This document shows positions 1 to 11,720 of a stretch of 64,000 nt of DNA, in pieces. The notes below the pieces were generated by a model that saw nothing but the letters and a program-made list of their open reading frames with translations, was not told the DNA's origin and did no database searches. The position numbers and the translations under genes were made by a program. Every line of letters begins with the position of its first letter. The stretch's first letter is position 1. The stretch is from Ursus arctos (lineage: Eukaryota; Chordata; Mammalia; Carnivora; Ursidae): assembly GCF_023065955.2 (NCBI RefSeq), contig NW_026622808.1, positions 39,940,475 to 40,004,474 of the forward strand. The letters run 5' to 3'.

Positions 1-30
1 GGCGAGCGTGGCCCGGGAACTCCGGCCGGA

Positions 31-62
31 GGGCTGGGACGGGGCGGGGCCTCGAGGGCGGG
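31..62 (+). promoter_or_regulatory. GC box / G-rich promoter motif
   Basis: A GGGGCGGGGC box at 41-50 matches the Sp1/KLF consensus. With flanking G-runs at 31-33, 36-38, 56-58 and 60-62 it also gives more than four runs of at least three G with short loops, so the + strand could form a G-quadruplex. Occupancy is inferred. Confidence 0.6.
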
Positions 63-71
63 TCGGCTCAG

Positions 72-82
72 TGCGCAGGCGC
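72..82 (+). promoter_or_regulatory. NRF1-like site
   Basis: TGCGCAGGCGC matches the palindromic NRF1 core (TGCGCATGCGC) with one central change. NRF1 sites cluster close to start sites in CpG-island promoters, which fits a position about 180 bp upstream of the ATG. Confidence 0.5.
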
Positions 83-263
83 CGGTCCAGACGCCTCGCG
101 CGGCTAGGGGCAGGCGGACGCAGAGCAGCTCGGGCCGCGGCTCCAGTAGCACCGAGTTCGAGCCCCGCTCCCGCTCCGCTTTGGTTCTCGCTCCCCGGGC
201 CCTTGGGCCTCCCTGCACCAGTTCCCGGCAGTCGCTGCGCATTGCGCTCTCCCCGCCGCCAGG

Positions 264-555
264 ATGCCGGTAACCGAGAAGGACCTGGCGGAGGACGCGC
301 CGTGGAAGAAGATCCAGCAGAACACCTTCACGCGTTGGTGCAACGAACACCTCAAGTGCGTGAACAAACGCATTGGGAACCTGCAGACCGACCTGAGCGA
401 TGGGTTGCGGCTCATCGCGCTGCTCGAGGTGCTCAGCCAGAAGCGCATGTACCGCAAGTACCACCAGCGGCCCACCTTCCGCCAGATGCAGCTGGAGAAC
501 GTGTCTGTGGCGCTCGAGTTTCTGGACCGTGAGAGCATCAAGCTCGTGTCCATCG
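264..555 (+). CDS. FLNB: Filamin B, coding exon 1 (residues 1-97 plus 1 nt)
   Basis: Encodes the N-terminus of filamin B, a large actin cross-linking and scaffold protein that joins F-actin to membrane receptors and signalling proteins and is needed in skeletal development. The protein opens [20 protein letters not shown], identical to human filamin B as I recall it. The first calponin-homology domain begins near residue 16 and fills the rest of the exon ([10 protein letters not shown], then [20 protein letters not shown]). The ATG at 264 is the first ATG in the window and has A at -3, so no upstream reading frame competes. The exon ends after the first base of an Asp codon at a strong donor (ATCG/gtgagt). 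Filamin A has a longer, different leader before this domain, and filamin C also differs at the start, so the paralogue call is firm. Confidence 0.97.
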
Positions 556-1299
556 GTGAGTGCCCTGGGTCGGCCAGGCGCCGCGGTGGACCCTCCGGTC
601 CCCGCGCTTGCGCTGGGGGCGGGGGGAAGGCTAGGGCACCCTGCCGCGCGCCCCTACTGCGCCCAGGAGCTGAGAGCTGGGTGTGAGCGCTGAGGTGGGG
701 GGCGTTGTCCTCCGGGAGGTGGGGACGCCGGAGACCTAGGCCCCCTTCTCGGTGCTTTTCCCTGGGCTAGGACTTCGCATGATAGCTCCCAGCCCTGCGC
801 CTCGCCGTGCGACCTTGGGGGGCTGTGGGTCCTGGGCTTGGGGTGGGGCTGCATGGGGAGGGGTGGGGCTGTGTCATTTCGCCGCACCCGGTGTCCCTGC
901 GGGGAGCTGGAAACCTCTGGTCCGCGGTCCATGGAAGTGGGGTCCCTGGTAGGATGTTCCCCGAAGAGCTCTTCCCTTTGCGCCGAAGCCGATGCGCCCA
1001 GCGACCCAGGGAGACCTGGGCAGGGACAGCTCTCCGAGCCTGGGGCCTCGCCGCCCAGGTGGGGACAGGGACCTGGTACCCTCCCCTGCCGTCTCTGGCT
1101 TGGGTGTGGGCCCCGAGGTGGGAAGGGGAGCCGCGGGGGTGTGTCCTCCTCGCTCCTTCTGCTCCCGGCTCAGCTCTGGCCCGTGCCTCGGGGTGAGCCC
1201 GCTCTGCAGCAGAAGTGATCATTTAGGGGCGGTGGTGGTATAGTAACTACCGTTTTGTAGGGAGCCCAAACTACTGCGCCTTGTGTGCCAACAGCCTTC

Positions 1300-1435
1300 C
1301 AAGTTCAGTCCTTGCACATCCCGCCAGTTGGGGTGTCCTTAGACCTATTTTACAGGCAAAGGGGGTCCAGAGGGTTAATGGACGTGCCCAAGGTCATTGA
1401 AGTAGGAAGGGTCTAGCTGAGAATTGAAGGAAGTG
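1300..1435 (-). mobile_element. MIR-like SINE remnant
   Basis: Contains a degraded form of the antisense MIR core: a 'ttttacaggcaaag' block, then 'gcccaaggtcattgaag', mirroring the usual fraction-of-gradient order of MIR (gaggaaactgag, then cccaaggtcac). Boundaries are approximate. Confidence 0.45.
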
Positions 1436-1655
1436 GGTACAATGAAAGGAGATTTTGCCTTCCTCCCCTTGCCTTCCCCACACCAGGGTCTTCCTGAGAG
1501 GAGGGAGGGAGTTGGTGTCGAGTTCCTCTCCCCAGAGCTGGGAGAGAGAATGAGGGTCGGGTCCCCACTATGACCTGGGCTAATTGAAAGTTTCCAGGAG
1601 GGTCACAAGGCTGCTGAGGGTGTGGGCTGTGACAGCATGGGCAAGGGGTGTATAA

Positions 1656-1771
1656 TGTGTGTGTGTGTGTGTGTGCACTTGTATGTATGTAGAGTATGTG
1701 TGTGTACACAGCATATAGAGCTTGTAGTGTGTACATGGCGTGGGTGTGCAGAGAAAGTGGGTGCACCTACA

Positions 1772-1805
<34 letters not shown>
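1656..1805 (+). repeat. Compound (TG)n microsatellite
   Basis: Two TG tracts, at 1656-1675 (10 units) and 1774-1805 (16 units), flank about 100 bp of degenerate TG/TA-rich sequence. The second tract is pure and long enough to be length-polymorphic. His-Thr or Cys-Val reading frames through it are artefacts. Confidence 0.95.
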
Positions 1806-1806
<1 letters not shown>

Positions 1807-3179
1807 CTGCCCCGGAGCATCTTCCCAGACGAGCTGACCCAGGCCTGGGTCTGGGGTCTCTTCCTGAGAAAACCAGTTCTTATGGTGACTTCTGTGATAG
1901 GAAGAAAGGGTGGTGGGTGTGGCTGCTGGGACTTTCTCCAGAGTAAAAGGGGTTCCCTCTAGGCTGAGTCTCCTCTGTCCTCTCCCTCCCCTTCCCCCCA
2001 CACCTGTCCTGGCAGGTAGGGCTGCTTCCTGCTTCCTGGGCCCAGGCAGCTGTCACCGCCCAGTCAGAGCCCCATCAGGGGTGGCTTCTCTGCAGAGCTG
2101 TGTAACATGCTTGCCTCTTCTTTTGGGGGCCATCTCCTACAACTGGAGATTCTGGAAAGGAGCACCCAGAATCATCCTGGAATTCTTCCCTTTTCCAAAA
2201 CCAGCTTTCCTGCTGAGGAATCTCAAGGCCTGGCTGAGCTCAACTTGGATCACTTCGTCTTTGTTTTAAAAATGTGTATTTATTTAATTAAGTGAACAAA
2301 GAAACTTAAAGTAAACCGGGAGTATCCAAACATGACATGAAATGTCCTTAAAAAACAAAACAAACAAAAAAATGAAACCACAGTACCAGAAAATCCTGGA
2401 CTGCCTAATTTACCAACTGTTTACAGAGGCTGTAGCTGCCTGCAGCGTGGTTTCCCATCAGTGCCCTGAACTTGGGGTCTCATTCTAGACTTTGTCTGGT
2501 CCCATTTTTCTACTCAACCCTCATGATTTTCATTCCTGAACCCACCCAGGCCATAGCGTCTTCCATTGTCCTGACATTCCAGGGCTAGCCTCCCCGTCTC
2601 TGGTTGTGGGCCCGTGGGCTGTTGGCAGCTTCTTGTTGTGGACCTCTTCCCACCACAGGCTGTATTGTTTTATTTTCTCCGTGGCATTCTTGGGTCAGAG
2701 TGTGGCCACATTTATGAGTCCTGTCATTGGCTGCCTCGTTGCTCTCCGGAAAGATCTCACCGTATACAGGTTTTCCAGCCTCTGGAGCCTGGAGGGAGAC
2801 TTACTTGCCAAGGGCCAGAACTCCTGTGGGGGTGTTGCCTGAGGCCTCTTCCCCCTGCTCCTGGGGCTGTTCTGGGTAACGGCCCTTCAGAAAAAAGTCC
2901 CATCCAGCTCAGACTTCAGTTCAAATATTCACGGCTTATGCCGTGTTCCATTGTGCTGACCAAGGCTCTGGCTCCAGTTGGTGGCATACACGAGGTGTTC
3001 AGCGTGTTCTGTTCATCATGCCGTTGACCACCTTGAATCCTCAAGATTTGGTTTCCTTGTCTACAGAACGATCTGCTTCATTAAGTCACCAGGAGGGTAA
3101 AGGGCTTGCCCTAGTTCTACCCCAGCGCTGAGAAAATGGTTGCTGTTATTTCTATGGTTGTTGTTAGTATTATGATGTC

Positions 3180-3270
3180 CACTGAAAGATGAGGAAACAA
3201 GAGTGAAGTAACTTGCAGAGGTCACCCAGCTGGTAAGTGGTGACTGGAGGCCCAGCCTGTCCCGTTGTGA
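3180..3270 (-). mobile_element. MIR fragment
   Basis: The antisense MIR signature is clear: 'gatgaggaaac', then 'agtaacttgcagaggtcac', then 'cagctggtaagtgg'. Confidence 0.7.
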
Positions 3271-4437
3271 AATTGACCCTTAACTGACCCGCTTTTCCAG
3301 GTCAGAAATGAGTAAAACACAGCCTCTCTCCCCTAACCAGAGAACCCCTGTTAACACCCAGTTTTGCAAGTCTGGGATGTTGGGGTGGCAGCTGGACACC
3401 CACACTTTGAGCAAAGCAGGGATCTCAAGACTTTAGGTGAGTGACAGGATGAGGGTCCCCTGAGATGAGTGTCCTGTCAGGAGGTGAGCAGAATCAGTTT
3501 GCATCTTGCATCAAGGTGAACTTGTTGAGGGAGCGGCTGCCCTGTGTTCGCTGGGTTTTTTTGGCGGGTGGGGGTAGGGGGGAGGTGGTATTTCCTGCTA
3601 CTTAGTGGATGGTGTTTTACTCCATAATCTGGGAAGGTATCTGAATGAATACAGGGTTTTGTGGACTTTGGATAACTTCCAATAATGTGCATTGCTGGAA
3701 TCCTAAGAGGTGTGTACAGGCGCCCAGCTCTGAGACATGAGATGGTTGGAAGCTGCCAGAGGACTGGCGTTTCTCCCTAGAATTCACTGAAAGGCCGTTC
3801 TGGCTGTGTATTCACCGTTGTGATTTGTTGTAAGGTGGGCCCATTCTAGGCTGCATCCAAGCGGTGAAGAGTTTCTTCAGTTTCTCACTCTGCCTGGGGC
3901 AGTTCATAGCAAGGCCCCGGCATATGGAATCCTAGTTGCCGGCCAGGAGCCGGCAGTTTTATTTACTTGTTTTTCCAAAAACCTTTTCCAAAAACACAGG
4001 GCAGCTCGGCCAACTTGGAGAAAAAGGGGTCTCCCAGCCCAAGAATGACAATCAAGTCTGTCTAGAAGTTCGGGTGGTATGTTCTGGTTTGATCCTTAGG
4101 ATGCGGTCTGACCCTAATGTTGACTTCAGGTGGCTGTGCCAGGCTAGTGCCCCAGAGCAGGCGGGTGTGTGTTCCCAAGACCTTGGGTCACTGGGCAGGG
4201 TTTCCAGGGTGGTGGGTCACCGGCACTGGGCCCCTTTTCCTTCCTGTTGCCCCGCCCCCACCAAAATCACACACAAATACAGTAATCTTAAATCCTGTTC
4301 TTTCCTGAACTACCTAGCAAACGCCAGTGTGTCTTTTAGGCAAAGGTAGTAGAGAAGGTTTTATAAAAGTAGCCGAGTAGCCTGCGCGTCAGAATCAACA
4401 AGAGCTGGACCGTTTGCAACAAAGTAACACAGAATGA

Positions 4438-4665
4438 GATGTGGCTCTTGGAGTCGTTCAGAGCCAAGATTCTTGGTTCAAACCCCACTTGCCACTGAGT
4501 AGCTATTAAGAAACTTGGGCGCCTTGGTTTCCTTATCACTAAAATGGGGGTGGTAACTACCTCCTTTCAAAGGTTGTTATACAAATTAAACGAGTGAATA
4601 TTTTAAAAAATGTCTGGAAAAGTTTGTGGCACATAGTAAGTGCTATGTGAGTGTTTGCGAAATAA
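4438..4665 (+). mobile_element. MIR, near full length
   Basis: Shows the MIR order from head to tail: 'tcttggttcaaacccc', 'tttccttatcactaaaatgg', 'gttgttatacaaattaaa' and a 3' 'ggcacatagtaagtgct' followed by 'aataaatatgg'. Confidence 0.8.
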
Positions 4666-5319
4666 ATATGGTTCTGTCCAATAGTGTTCTCAAAAGTCAT
4701 CGCTGGAGGGTTTGCACGCCGAAAGGACATTTAAAATCGGTGCCGCCCTGGGGAGATCAGCCTGGTTGGCTTGTGTTACTGCTGCTTTGCTACAATAGGG
4801 CTGTGGCCTGGCCTCCTTGGAAGGGGAGGACCCCTGGTTATGTGATGGCTGCCTCTGGGGCCCATTCATACCGGCTTTGTTTCTGAGACCTAGCCTGGAG
4901 CATGGGGTGGCTGGTCCTTCCAGCCTTCCACCCCGTTCAGGAATCTCTGGGCCAAATCACTTCCAGATGGCAGTTGGGCTCTGCGGCGCTCCTCCAGCAG
5001 CGGCCGTGCCAGTCAGCAGCTGCCTTCGTTCTTGGAGAGTCTGTGCTGAAGGAGGGCTTTGATTTGGAACCAAATTATGTCTCCTGGGCACTCCCCCTTC
5101 CCTCCTTGTCCAGATCCTGGTTCTGTACCGTGAGGCGGAGGCACAGGGTAGTTGAGGATGGCTCAGGCTCTTTGGGTCCTGCTTGCCGTGGCTTCGTGGC
5201 CTGGGCACCACGTCACCCTGCTTTCTCTATAAACGGCCTCCGGGTCAGCACATACTAGGTTATGCTAGGTCCAGGTGGATGGTGTCTCTGTGGGCCGGAA
5301 GCTAGACGGCCAGGATGCT

Positions 5320-5490
5320 AAGCCCCACTCTCTCCCTAACAGCTGTGCAAATCTGGTTCCACTGCTTTCACCTTTGTGAGCCTCAATTTCCCCCATCTGT
5401 AAAATGGAGAGTAATAGTTCCTATCTTAGTTGCTGAGAGCGTTATATGTTTATAGCACAATGCTGGCATTATCATTATTAATATTAATGT
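5320..5490 (+). mobile_element. MIR fragment
   Basis: Contains 'gagcctcaatttcccccat' then 'ctgtaaaatggagagtaata' and a short degraded tail, the central and 3' parts of a sense MIR. Confidence 0.7.
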
Positions 5491-5639
5491 GCTTCTGAAC
5501 CCAAGTCTGGGATTTTGTCTCGTTTTCCATCTACTCCCTGGCCAGTCCTGCTGCTGTCATCTGGTGTGTTAGATAATCTGAGTCCCTTCCCCCCAGCGTG
5601 GAACCTCTAACGAAGATGCCTCTTAAGATCCTTTCTTTC

Positions 5640-6120
5640 CTCCTTTCCTCATTCAGGAAATATAGGAAAGACCAGCTGTGAGCCAGGCCCGTGCTAGGGC
5701 CACAGGAATAAGGAGAGTCAGGTCCCTAGCTTGCCTTATACACTGCTCAGTGCAGAGGAGAGAGTAATGAGAGAGTGCCCTTCTCAAACCTTCAGGCACA
5801 CACAGATCTCCTGGGGACTTTGTTAAAAATGTCGGTCTTCTTCAGCAGGTCAGGTGTCAAGGCTGAGTTCCTTACTTCCAGCCTGCTCCCAGTTGCTGCT
5901 GTCAGTGGTGCTTGCCATGCTGTGGGTAGTGATTATCAAGATGGCAAGCTTTCTGGGGGGTGGGAGGGGGAGGATGCCTTCCCTCAGGCTGGGGTGGGTA
6001 GTCTGGAGGACTCCCTGGAGGAAGGGGCCATTAAGCTGGGACCTAAAGCCTGACTAGAATTAGGCAGGTGAACAGACAATGAGCCAAGTGAGGCACAGCC
6101 GAAGAGCTTGTCTGGTGGAG
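5640..6120 (+). mobile_element. L2 3' end interrupted by MER5A
   Basis: Left piece (about 5640-5745) matches the L2 motif 'gtgagccaggcccgtgcta'. Right piece (about 5990-6120) matches 'ctccctggaggaagg' and 'gagctgggtcttgaag'-like sequence. Between them lies the MER5A listed next, so MER5A probably entered an older L2. Confidence 0.55.
5775..5945 (+). mobile_element. MER5A-like hAT-Charlie element
   Basis: Opens with 'ttctcaaaccttcaggcaca' and 'cagatctcctggggact', then 'ttgttaaaaatg', and closes with sequence resembling the MER5A end ('tgctgctgtc... ggtgcttgcca'). This is the non-autonomous hAT layout. It has no coding capacity. Confidence 0.6.
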
Positions 6121-7589
6121 GTCAGAGGGGTGGGTGGCACAGAGGTAGGCAGGGGCTGTCTCACAAAGGGCCTTCTGAGGCTGGAGGCTGCCAGCCGGGC
6201 ATCTTCCTCGAGGGTGCTTGGCGTGGGGTAGGTGAACCCAGCTGAAACAGATCATCTAATCTGGGGCTCTCTTGACTGTGACTGCAGTCATTCCTATCAG
6301 CAAAACAATTTTAATGTGCCCCTTTCTCATATATGCAAATTCATAAGCTATATACATACATTACCATAAAGCTTAGTTTCTTTTTAGAGGACAAATCCAA
6401 ATATAAGATCTGGTTTTTCCTGTGCTCGAATGGATTGTCTTGGGTGCTTTTGTGGAGGCCCTATTTGGAGGCCCCCCGAGGGCCTCTTTCCACATTTCAT
6501 CCCCCCCACCCCCTTCTTGTTGCTGTTCTGCATTTCGTTTTGATCTTTAGTTATCCTCAGTTAAGGAGGGGGGTCTATAATTCTAGCCCCTTCCCCCAAG
6601 AAGTTGAACCAAATGAATAAACCCACTGGAACGAGCCATTTCAGTCTAAATGCGTGCTATTTCCTGCTCTTACAATGACGAAAATTGCCTTTCATGACAT
6701 TCTACTAGAAGCCACCTTACATTACTGCTGTAAATCTAGTTATCCATTAAACATGCTCAATAATCACCAGATTGGCTCGGGTTACTGTATAATAAACAAC
6801 AGCACTTTCCTCTGCTGGGGCTTGCAAAGTGGCCTTGCAGCTTTTAAGTGCCTTGCTCACTTTTCTTGGGAAATTGAGTCCATGTTCTAGGGAGAGTTTT
6901 TTGGGAAAGATGATTAGAAAACCAAATGGTCCTCTTTATACTAAAGTGATAAAGCAACGCGTGAAGTAGTTATACACGGTATAAAGGGTGGAACTATTGG
7001 GTATTTTAATTCTGCCCACTTAGTATCGTGATTTCTCGTTTTCAAAATCATATTGAGCTATACGTCCAGTGCTGCCTTTCTTCTAAGAGCCTTACAGCAC
7101 TTGCTTTAAAAGCATTCTTCTGATACGTTGTAGATAGTTGCTGTAACACTTGTGCAAACTGTTCAGTTCTCAAAAAAAAAAAAAAAAGAAAAGAAAATTC
7201 GATGGGGTTTTATTACACCCATTGTCTGGTTACAAAACATGCCAAAGAACTTTTAACTTCCCTGAGCCCCCTTTGACCAGTCGCTGTGCAGTAGAATGTC
7301 CTTGGTTAAGATTTTCTTATACTAGAAGCAAAGAAGCAGTTTGGTTTTTCACTTTGTCAAGACTGGTTCTGGGTCTGAATTATTCTGACAGAGCATCTGA
7401 CTTCCTCCTTTCCCTCAGCAGCACAACCTGGCCTAGGTAGATGGCTTAGTAAGGAGGACACGTGTCCTCCTCCTGCATATCCCTTGGCTTTTCCGAGGAT
7501 CCACACTGATGAGACATTTGTGTACTGAATGTTGAGGTGCGCACACGCATCCTCGAACAGAATGTCTAGCGCGTTCCTGTGCCTGCCCT

Positions 7590-7705
7590 CCGTTAGACAT
7601 TGTCTTGAGTTCCTTTATCGCTTCTCATCTTCATCCTGAACCCCATGAAGTGAGTGGCTTTGTATTTATTTCCATTTTACAGATGAGAAAACTGAAGCCC
7701 AAATC
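7590..7705 (-). mobile_element. MIR fragment
   Basis: Contains 'tccattttacagatgagaaa' followed by 'actgaagcccaaatcagcc', the antisense MIR core, preceded by 'aaccccatgaagtgagtgg'. Confidence 0.65.
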
Positions 7706-9869
7706 AGCCTCCCGGGCACGATGCTTGTCTGCATCAAACTATCAAGTATTTTTTTTAATCTCTAAGTTTGATTTCACACTTAAAAGTAAAATAGACTATA
7801 GTGAGAGACTTTCTGCAGCCTTTGTTCTGTTCATGTCTATTTTGCTTGCAACTTGACTCACTTGACCTTGGTGAATGTGCAATTGAAATGTTCTATAAAA
7901 CAAAACTTTTCTTCGCTCATTGGCCTTGCCTCTTCCAGCACCGTTGAACTTTAATTGGGGCCTCCTCTTCAGTTCTGGGGGGCATCTCTAGTTCTTTCCC
8001 TGCCTTTTTTTGGTTTCCAGCGGCAGTGTTCGGACAGTGGGGACCAGCTGAAGGCTGCTTTGGGCAGCCAGGCAGGGCTTTCTTAGTGGGGCCTAGAAGC
8101 CAGAGGTCGGGAGGGGGTGCCCCTAGTTGCAGTCCTGTGGGGCTCATGGTGCACACCGTTTGTTGAAACGCAGCCTTGCTGGGAGATCCTTGGTCACAGT
8201 CACTGTTGGCCCAGTTGTGCACTCTCAGAAATGACCTCACGCCTCATCCTTTCCTTCTGCTACCTTTAAACATTAACTGGCGGGAGGGCATGTGGGATTG
8301 TGTTTGCTGCTGAGCCGAACCTCTTTCCTGACTGGCATTTGGCCTTTTATCAGTCTGGCTGCCCTGGCTCGAGCAGCTGCCTGCCCCCACTCCCAGCCGG
8401 CAGCTCCCGGCTCCTCTGCGGGGAGCCTTGTGGGTAGGCCCCTTGCTGGGTAGCGTGGCTTTGCCAAGCTGCTGCAGAGCTGAACTTGCGTCCCCAAGGG
8501 CATCTCCGGCAGCCCTCCTGGCTGGCCTACTCGGTGCTCAGCCTCCCCAGAAATCCGCTGGGCTGGTTTGTTGCAAGGTCTGGGCGTTAACACAACACTC
8601 CTGTTCTCCCTCTCTGAAGGCCCTTTATGCTGGCATGAATTCCTTTTCTCATGGAGATCTGAAAGCTCTTTTGACTAAATGGGTCACCTTTCTGGGTATT
8701 TTCATAAGGCTGGTCAGCTTTTGCCATGCCAGACAACTTCTCTGGAATTTCCGTTTAGATATAACGAGAACACAGTGTGGAATTTTGGCTTTTGAGCTAT
8801 AGGGAAGTGGGTGGGGAATCTGTGGCAGGGATATGTAAATTTGCTGCGGCCCATAAATTCAGATTTTAAGATTAAAAAAGGCAAGCAGCAGTCGGCTTTC
8901 CTTCTACAAACAAGAATGGTGGTACTTTTGGCCTCCTGCTGCTTGTGACCGAGGCAGAGGCAGGCCTCCCGCGGAGGCTGGGGTCTGAAAAGATTCTCAG
9001 TGGCTAAAATCAGTTCCTCCATCTCCCCTGCAACCCCCAAGAAAATAATCAAGTTCTTATCATGCTGGTACCGCACTGTTTGTGTGAATCACCCTGATTT
9101 CCCTGTACCTCCCTGAAGTGATTTCTCAGATACTCCAGGGAAACAAGACTTAATGTGGCATTCTGCGGTCTGGTGGGAGCATGGCTGGGCCTGGGGCTTC
9201 TTCTCAAGAACAAAGTGATTTTGTTCCCTCAGTAGGATAAAGCAGGCCAGAGGTGGGGGGACTAGGCGCCACCCTCCAGGGGACCAAAGGTGCTGCTGGG
9301 GTCTTTAGGCTCAGGCCAGAAGGCCTTTGTGACTTGGCCGTTCTATTAACTGAGCAGAGTTCTGGGTTCTGTATATAAGATTCCTTGTCAGAAGAGGCAG
9401 AGGCTGGAAGACCAAGGGCGTGCTCCTGGGGGGACAGGGGGCCTCTCAGTGGAGCTTGCAGCCATCCAGGGGCAGAACCCAGAAAGTATGCTGAGAGCAG
9501 GAGCCTTAGGGATTTTGGCCGGCAAGCCCCTGGGCAGTGGCTCGGCACATTCCTTGTCTGCACCAAAGGAGGCAAACTGGCACCTGGGGAGTCCCTTACA
9601 GGAAACCATCCAGGTGTCACATTACGCTTCCTGTCAGGCATGCATCTCTTACCATAATTACCTCTCCTGTCCCTTTTTCTTGGCACTCTTGTTTGACACC
9701 CATGGGAAGTCATCCCTGAGGTTGGAGGGCACGAGGCCCTGTCCCCGACACCCACGGCTCCCCTCCCGCCCTGTGCCATTTCATTTCATAGCTTCCTGAG
9801 CTCCATAGGTCTCCTGACTCTCCTGTTTCCCTCTCCCACTGGATCACCTCTGCTCTAGGGGTAGGTGTT

Positions 9870-9945
9870 GAATGTCTTGTTCACCCCTGTGGCTCTCGGC
9901 TTGGCACCTACTAGGAATATAATAAGTTCTTGAATAAATTCACAG
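9870..9945 (+). mobile_element. L2 or MIR 3' end fragment
   Basis: Contains 'cttggcacctactaggaata' followed by 'ttcttgaataaattcac', resembling the shared MIR/L2 3' 'ggcacatagtagg... caataaatg' block. The family is not resolvable. Confidence 0.4.
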
Positions 9946-10269
9946 CCTCTAGCATATGTAGCTTGAATAATAAGTCTGATAACGTTCATTCGTCTGCAAT
10001 ATATTTGCTTTCAGAAAATGCAAAGTAGGAGTCCTTTACATCCAGTAGTGGAACACGAATTTGTGTAGTGGACCTCTGGGCCTGGGGTCCCAGTAGAACA
10101 CCTCATTTTGGGGACAGTGATGCTGAACGTAAAGCGTTCAGCACTTCATTGTCATTCTCTGAACATCTATGATTTGCCTCAACTGTGAGACTTAATAAGG
10201 CCTTTTCCAAGTGGCCATGTGAGGCTCAGAAAACGAATATAAATGGAAACCACTGAGAGTCACTATAAT

Positions 10270-10680
10270 CACAGTACTAGTTTTATTAATAATAGCGAAT
10301 ATAGAGTACCTACCAGTACCAGAAAGTTGTGATAGATGCTTTTCAGTAGGGGCGCCTGGGTGGCACAGCGGTTAAGCGTCTGCCTTCGGCTCAGGGCGTG
10401 ATCCCGGCGTTACCGGATCGAGCCCCACATCAGGCTCCTCCTCTGTGAGCCTGCTTCTTCCTCTCCCACTCCCCCTGCTTGTGTTCCCTCTCTCGCTGGC
10501 TGTCTCTCTCTCTGTCAAAAATAAATAAAAATAAAATCTTAAAAAAAAAAAGATGCTTTTCAGTAATAGCTAAATGAAGCCTAATTGCAACCCTGGGATG
10601 TAGTTAATGTTGTAATCCCCGTTATACAGTGAGGAAACTGAGGCACATCCCAGATCAGCCACTGAGTATTTCCTTTCCTC
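10270..10680 (-). mobile_element. MIR split by a Can-SINE
   Basis: The right part holds 'acagtgaggaaactgaggca' followed by 'catcccagatcagcc', a clear antisense MIR core. The left part ('gagtacctaccagtacc') and right part are separated by the Can-SINE at 10349-10550, whose target duplication lies inside the MIR. Confidence 0.55.
10349..10550 (+). mobile_element. Can-SINE with 15-bp perfect target duplication
   Basis: Complete tRNA-derived head (ggggcgcctgggtggcacag), CT-rich middle, 'aaataaataaa' and a poly-A tail. The flanks AGATGCTTTTCAGTA at 10334-10348 and 10551-10565 match exactly, so the insertion is fairly young. It has the 'gggcgtgatcccggcgtta' head variant that I associate with bears and pinnipeds. 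Confidence 0.97.
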
Positions 10681-11539
10681 AAGGGAAAGCCATCAGTATG
10701 GTCTTCAAAATTCACTTCTAAATATTTTTTTTCTATATTAAAAAGTTGTGTTTGTAGTTATTGTAAGGAAATTGCAAGAACATAGAGAAATATAAAGGAA
10801 AACAAACCCCACATCACCTGTGGAGAATCTTAACAAATCTTTTTCTACTTTCAGAGAGTTTTGCGTAAAAGCTGCCTTTTGATCAGAATGGGGGAAAGGG
10901 ATCGCGCTTTCTCAGGAGGAAAGAGCCCGGGCTGGGAACGTTTTGTGAGGTCCTTTGGATCATGCTGATGGTTGTAACAAGATTCATCGTTGAGTTACTG
11001 CAGAGCCAGGGCCAGCAATAAAATTGGAGGTCTTGGTTGAGGCTCATGGTTTGCAAGTCTCCCTTGGTCTAGAAATATGTTATGGTCAACCACAGAGTGG
11101 GGGTGTTCCAGCTACTTTCTGTCTCTTAAAAGTTTTTAGGACCAACTTTTATTGGGACTGCCAGGGTCTCTTAATAATAGTTATTAGGTTTGGTAACTAT
11201 TATGCCCTTGTCTCATGGTGAAGCCCAGCGTGGAAATGCATCTACTTTTTAGTTGTTCAGCTCCATTAACAATTTCAGTATCTCCAGTATGAGCCTAACA
11301 GAGTGTAGTTGGCAGCTTGGTTCACCCTTGCCCATCTGGGAACTTTTAGAGATCTGAATAGTATATGCAGCCCTACGGTCGTCATGGTATTGGTGTTTCT
11401 GAAACATTTTCTCAGCAGCCCTCTGGACACCAGGTCCATGGAATCACCTGTTTTACCTTGTTTGAAGCAAAGGACAGGGAATGAAACCACTTCCAGTTAC
11501 GGACTGAACTATGTTTCTAAGTGTGCTTGAGACTATGGG

Positions 11540-11720
11540 TCAGTTAGACCCTGCCACTTCCTGGCTGCGAGACTCAAGACAAGTCGCTTGACCCCCCCCC
11601 CCCCCCCCGCCCCGAGGTTCAGTGGCCCAGGCTATCATAGTGCCCCAACTGCTGCCGTTGTTGAAGATTCAACGACACAATCCTTACAAAGCACATGGCA
11701 GATAATATGTGCCCCATGAA
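11540..11720 (+). mobile_element. MIR with an internal poly-C tract
   Basis: Starts 'tgccacttcctggctgcgag', then 'ctcaagacaagtcgcttgac', then a run of about 17 C (11592-11608) where the MIR 'cctcagtttcc' stretch would be. The right part is degraded. Confidence 0.6.

Larger units (their letters stand above)
1..1240 (+). promoter_or_regulatory. FLNB: CpG island spanning the FLNB promoter, exon 1 and start of intron 1
   Basis: The first several hundred bases are very GC-rich and full of CpG (densest from 1 to about 700), then decay into ordinary intron by about 1.2 kb. No TATA box is visible upstream of the start codon. This is the layout expected of a broadly expressed, TATA-less promoter with dispersed start sites. 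The transcription start cannot be placed from sequence alone, and the promoter may extend left of the window. The 5' UTR therefore occupies some part of 1-263. Confidence 0.85.
556..10348 (+). other. Intron 1, 5' part: old repeats only, no Can-SINE
   Basis: Opens with the donor gtgagt and a G-rich stretch to about 1.2 kb. The remainder is mostly unique intron with scattered old MIR, L2 and MER5A fragments and TG microsatellites listed separately, plus a short A-tract near 7172-7186. I see no exon-like, RNA-like or retrocopy signal. The absence of lineage-specific SINEs over 10 kb contrasts with the next 28 kb. Confidence 0.7.

Noticed and set aside
8..532. 174-codon + frame overlapping the FLNB start in another frame
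   Set aside because: It begins at GTG, not ATG, and owes its length to the GC-rich CpG island. The FLNB frame explains the sequence.
104..553. 149-codon minus-strand frame across exon 1
   Set aside because: It is the antisense shadow of the conserved FLNB exon.
9204..9779. 191-codon minus-strand frame
   Set aside because: There is no recognisable domain, no splice or promoter context, and the region is GC-rich enough for chance frames.
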